From contig NC_134417.1 in NCBI RefSeq assembly GCF_030867145.1, positions 9,153,577-9,217,576 of the forward strand: a DNA stretch of 64,000 nucleotides. Reading direction: 5' to 3'. A program made the translations under genes and the position numbers. The notes beneath the pieces were generated by a model, which saw nothing but the letters and a program-made list of their open reading frames with translations, searched no databases and was not told the origin of the DNA. Within the stretch, counting starts at the first letter, position 1, and each line of letters begins with the position of its first letter. Of the stretch, positions 61,001-64,000 are shown piece by piece. This DNA is from Opisthocomus hoazin. Lineage: Eukaryota > Chordata > Aves > Opisthocomiformes > Opisthocomidae.

Positions 61001-63791
61001 AACATGCTTATCATTTCACCATGGTACGGCAATTCAATGATATTATACCACAGCTCATTTGGAGTACTTGTAGTGCCTAAAAAATAAGCAAAGCTAATGA
61101 GCCATAATTCTTACAGCCTTAAATCTTTATTTTACCTTTAGACACCTATTGCTCTATGAGTCTTTGCCCACATCTTAAAACTGACTTTAAGAAGTCACAG
61201 ACTGCCTGCCTTCCTGCTAGGCGACCCTAAAACATGGCATGGGGTCTGTACAGATGCTAGTCTGACAAAAAGCACCAACAGGATAATACCATGAAGCAAA
61301 TACCCATTTGAATCTGATATCCATACTCTTTCCCAAACCTCACCAGCCTGGATTGACAAGCCAGCTATGTTAGAAGTCACCAGGGCTGAGACTCAGCTGG
61401 ATCTCTATTTCAGATCTCAGCTGTACCAGAACTGAGCACCGAAAAACAAAAAGCAAGAAAAAGCATATTATCTTTCCAAATTGAAGGGATCCTGTAAACA
61501 AGCTCTTTTTCCTCCAAGAGTTATTGGAAGAACTCCTGTTTGAAGTAGTCTGTTACACTTATTTCATTTTCTTGCTTAACAAGGATCTCATTAGGAAGCA
61601 GACTTAAGTCCTTTGAGGTAGTGGAGATCAGCCACTCTGAGGCAGTGCAGGAGGCCAATTAGAGGAAAAGGAGGGAGATAGCAACGCCTCTGAGTTACAG
61701 CAAGTGCCAAGAAGACTGTCTGAGCAACCCTCTCCTCCTCCAAGTTCCCTTTGGTTACTGTGGGATTTCTGGCATCTGACTGGGGAACAAGCGCTTTTTA
61801 TAGGAGTTTCAAGTGAGAACTTGTCAGATTAACTACAGACAGGGTTCTGGGAAAGTTTTTGGATAGGAATAAGATCTTATTATCTTTCCCCTTTCTTCAC
61901 GTAAGTCTGCACTTGTCAGCCCAAGCTGAAAATCTACATCTTCATTAGTAATTTAATCTTATTGCCAGGGCCATGCAACCTACCTTGACTGAGCTCATAT
62001 TGCTAGAAAACTGGCAGTGCTGCACTTGTTACAGGAACTGTGTCAAGCTTGGCAGTTTGATTATTTCCTTTTATTATGACAGTGGTTCTCAGACTAGAGC
62101 CTACAGATCAAAATACTGGTTGCATAAGCCCGCTACAGAACAGTAAAAGGTAAACTGTACAAGAGCAAAAGACTGCTTTCCTGATCTGCTACATGCCATT
62201 ATCACTGCTGCTGAGGCATATCAAACAGCAGGAGAGTTTATCTTCACAACCAACTAATGGTATTTAAGATGTTTAAGAAATTAAAATTCTTAAAGAACCC
62301 TTTGCAAGCATAAAAATCAGTGTCCCAGGGTATAATGCAGCTCTACGCTTACAAGGTAGAAGCCCTGTACTAGGATATTCAGACATCCAACCTAAAGCAA
62401 GTCCTAACTCAGCAGCATTTCTCTTGTTCCTTTCTAGCCCCAGCTTTTTTAGCTTAAATATAAGCCAAAACAGTAAGTTTTTAACCAGCATCAGAATCAA
62501 AAGCCTTTAAGATACTAGTCTTGCTAAAGCCTGTCTTAAGTTATGAATTTCTTCCAAACTCCACAGATAGCAGTATGCACTGAGGTAAGCTTCTGCACCT
62601 CCCCCAGCTCACACTTTCAGCAGTTATCTCAAAATATTACATCTGCTCTAATGCAGATGTGGGCTTGGGACAGAAAGTTACAGCTGTTTAATACAAATCT
62701 AATATTAGTTGGGCACTACCAACAATAAAACTAAGGCATTTAAAAGCCAAGTGGATCTTGGTTTTTGGATTTAGAGCAAGCTGTATTCCCAGGCCTATTT
62801 CTCAAACTGTTTAGTACACATAGAAGCAAGTTCCAGGCAGCACTGCTCTCTTCTCAGAAGGATGCAACATTCTCTTATCAAAGCTTCAATCTTGCATTGA
62901 CCAATAAAATCCCCATAGGGCTGCAAACCGCCAAGGCTCGGAAGTACATTGTCAGTCACATCAAGCTGCCTGTGTCAGCTCTCAGTCTCTGATGAAGTCT
63001 GGCTGAACCTGCCGGACTTCTTTTCACTTGTGACTCAATCTGAATTTGAAGAGCAGCTTCACACCTTAAGAGATCTAGCCAGCATACTAACTCTGTGCTC
63101 CTCTGGCTCCCACAGGACTGGGGACTGTGCAAGTCCCATTTCTTTATTATACAGTAAAATATGGATTGATTCTACTCCAATCTTTCTTTCTACAGAGCTC
63201 ATCACCGGATAAACCTCAGGGTTCTGTTTCTGTTGGCAGTTTTCCTTTATTCTCACCCCTTAAAAAACAACAAGGATTTCTTCTTACTGCAAAGCTTAAG
63301 TAACATGCAAAGGTCTCAGTTTGTGTACTTCAGATTTTCTTTTTCGAAGACAACAGAATAAGGCAAGTACTTCGACAGAGTATTCAACTTTAAGCAACTG
63401 GTAAATACCTTGCACAGAAAGCTCATCCATACCTCAGCAGTAAGAGACACTTCTTTAACACAAAGCCTCCCACATCAGCTGCAACAAGCAACAACATTAA
63501 ACACTACTTGTACAGCAAACTCTTGTTTCAGTTTGAAGGCAAAGAGCAAGTTTTACAGCCATTGTTGATAGCAGTGGGAGTTACTGAGCTTACCACAGCG
63601 AAAGATAGATAATTGGGACAGCATAGGAACTTGGTAGGTCTTCCCATCAGCGCCATAAAATGGACGTTTCTTTGTATTTTCCGGTCGAAATCGTGATTTC
63701 CATAAGCCCTTGAAATACACAGCATTTACTAGAACCAGTCTGGTCAAACTGCCATCAATATCATCTGGAGCTACAACCTGATCAATCATAC
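58061..63791 (-). CDS. SERPINE2: Glia-derived nexin (protease nexin-1, serpin E2), last six coding exons; 5' part outside the window
   Basis: SERPINE2 is a secreted heparin-binding serpin that traps thrombin, urokinase, tissue plasminogen activator and trypsin in the extracellular space. The exons are 63791-63594, 61076-60878, 60735-60635, 59643-59557, 59009-58926 and 58098-58061. All have GT-AG boundaries, join in frame, and encode about 235 residues corresponding to roughly residue 164 to the C-terminus of the 397-398-residue family protein. Visible are the serpin core LTRLVLVNAVYFKGLWKSRF, the hinge EDGTKASAATT, the reactive loop AILIARSSPPWF with the P1-P1' Arg-Ser bond, the serpin signature VDKPFVFFIRHNPTG and the C-terminal FMGQINKP. 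The loop matches the mammalian one, so the same trypsin-like protease specificity is expected. The signal peptide, heparin-binding helix D and the first two coding exons would lie beyond 64000. Confidence 0.95.
58099..58925 (-). other. SERPINE2: SERPINE2 last intron
   Basis: An 827-bp GT-AG intron with no recognisable features. Confidence 0.85.
58926..59009 (-). CDS. SERPINE2: SERPINE2 coding exon with reactive bond Arg-Ser
   Basis: The exon encodes AILIARSSPPWFIVDKPFVF, then FIRHNPT. It holds the P1-P1' Arg-Ser scissile bond and the serpin family signature around DKPFVFFI. The acceptor is GCAAG/CTGCC and the donor is ACAG/GTAAGC. Confidence 0.97.
59010..59556 (-). other. SERPINE2: SERPINE2 intron within the reactive-loop coding sequence
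   Basis: A 547-bp GT-AG intron interrupting the loop sequence between hinge and P1 residue. Nothing else was recognised. Confidence 0.85.
59557..59643 (-). CDS. SERPINE2: SERPINE2 coding exon (strand 5A and RCL hinge)
   Basis: The exon encodes TEGLHVSHVLQKTKIEVSED, then GTKASAAT. It carries the proximal hinge of the reactive-centre loop (E-D-G-T-K-A-S-A-A-T) with the small residues needed for loop insertion, as in inhibitory serpins. The donor is ACAA/GTAAGC. Confidence 0.96.
59644..60634 (-). other. SERPINE2: SERPINE2 intron
   Basis: A 991-bp GT-AG intron with nothing recognisable inside. Confidence 0.85.
60635..60735 (-). CDS. SERPINE2: SERPINE2 coding exon (helix H-I region)
   Basis: The exon encodes FTAVAETDLKDPLKALGITD, then MFDQSKANFAKIT, the typical serpin LxxLGITDMF block. 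The acceptor is ACTAG/ATTT and the donor is ACAA/GTAAGT. Confidence 0.96.
60878..61076 (-). CDS. SERPINE2: SERPINE2 coding exon (sheet B/C strands)
   Basis: The exon encodes GTTSTPNELWYNIIELPYHG, EMISMLIALPTESTTPLSAI and IPHISTKTIGSWMTTMVAKR, ending VQVILPK with the last codon split AA/A. The acceptor is TTTTAG/GCAC and the donor is CCTAA/GTAAGT. Confidence 0.96.
61077..63593 (-). other. SERPINE2: SERPINE2 intron (first complete one in the window)
   Basis: A 2.5-kb GT-AG intron. No further exon, repeat or RNA gene was recognised. Confidence 0.85.
63594..63791 (-). CDS. SERPINE2: SERPINE2 coding exon (helix F / s3A region)
   Basis: The exon starts by completing a Gly codon (GT after the acceptor TTCTAG), then MIDQVVAPDDIDGSLTRLVL, NAVYFKGLWKSRFRPENTKK and ADGKTYQVPMLSQLSIFRC. 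The donor is TGTG/GTAAGC. This is the most conserved serpin core (shutter and breach regions). Confidence 0.96.
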
Positions 63792-64000
63792 CTAGAAGAA
63801 AAAGAAAGTCTAAGTATTTGCTGTCATAACACTGGCCAGCTGTTTGTTAAGAACTTGAAGCACAATTACTTTAGACCTCTTAATCTATGAGTGTGGTAAC
63901 TCCTCATGGGACAACATATTTGAGGTTCATAAAGGCAACAGTATTCTTTGTCAGAAAGTAAACCTTTAGGATAATTAGGAAGCAAATACACCTTGCTAAT
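63792..64000 (-). other. SERPINE2: SERPINE2 intron, cut by the window edge
   Basis: Sequence upstream of the leftward-reading exon that ends at 63791. It starts from a good polypyrimidine/AG acceptor (CTTTTTCTTCTAG). The preceding coding exons would be to the right of 64000. Confidence 0.85.

Noticed and set aside
1-64000. CRISPR arrays, operons, tRNA or rRNA genes
   Set aside because: No regularly spaced repeats and no cloverleaf or rRNA core sequences were noticed, and the DNA is clearly vertebrate nuclear.

Overview
This is vertebrate nuclear DNA, most likely from a bird. Genes are split into short exons by GT-AG introns, the promoters are CpG islands, interspersed repeats are sparse, and the recognisable repeats are CR1 LINEs (one ending in the ATTCTGTG octamer repeat typical of avian CR1) and a compact retroviral-type LTR. 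No prokaryotic, organellar or viral coding system was seen.

Three genes are supported, all on the minus strand, in the order AP1S3 - WDFY1 - SERPINE2. This order is also found in mammals (human 2q36). From left to right: (1) about 1-14.3 kb is probably first-intron sequence of AP1S3. It holds a 5'-truncated CR1 with a long open reverse-transcriptase frame (848-1947) and simple-sequence tracts. (2) A CpG island at 13.5-14.75 kb contains an ATG directly abutting a splice donor (14316-14318), the first-exon layout expected of adaptor sigma-subunit genes. (3) About 14.8-22 kb is intergenic. (4) WDFY1 lies between about 22.0 kb (poly(A) signal) and 48.9 kb. All twelve coding exons were located, they join in frame, and they encode a 410-residue WD40/FYVE protein. 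Its introns carry a small CR1 fragment and a probable solo LTR. (5) The WDFY1 CpG-island promoter lies at 48.1-49.3 kb, with a YY1-type motif overlapping the start codon. (6) 49.3-57.4 kb has no recognisable gene. It contains a second, orphan CpG island (52.6-53.4 kb) and a pyrimidine-rich tract. Mammals have MRPL44 between WDFY1 and SERPINE2, but I found no trace of it here. (7) The last six coding exons and 3' UTR of SERPINE2 (57.4-63.8 kb) close the window, and the first coding part lies beyond the right edge.

The three genes do not form an operon or pathway unit. They act in clathrin/AP-1 sorting (AP1S3), PI3P-positive endosomes and TLR adaptor recruitment (WDFY1), and extracellular serine-protease inhibition (SERPINE2). 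Their proximity is conserved synteny. I found no convincing new biological system. The observations most worth checking are the AP1S3 start exon, the apparent absence of MRPL44 next to an orphan CpG island, the YY1/start-codon overlap, the antisense LTR in WDFY1 intron 1, and the well-preserved CR1 reverse-transcriptase frame.
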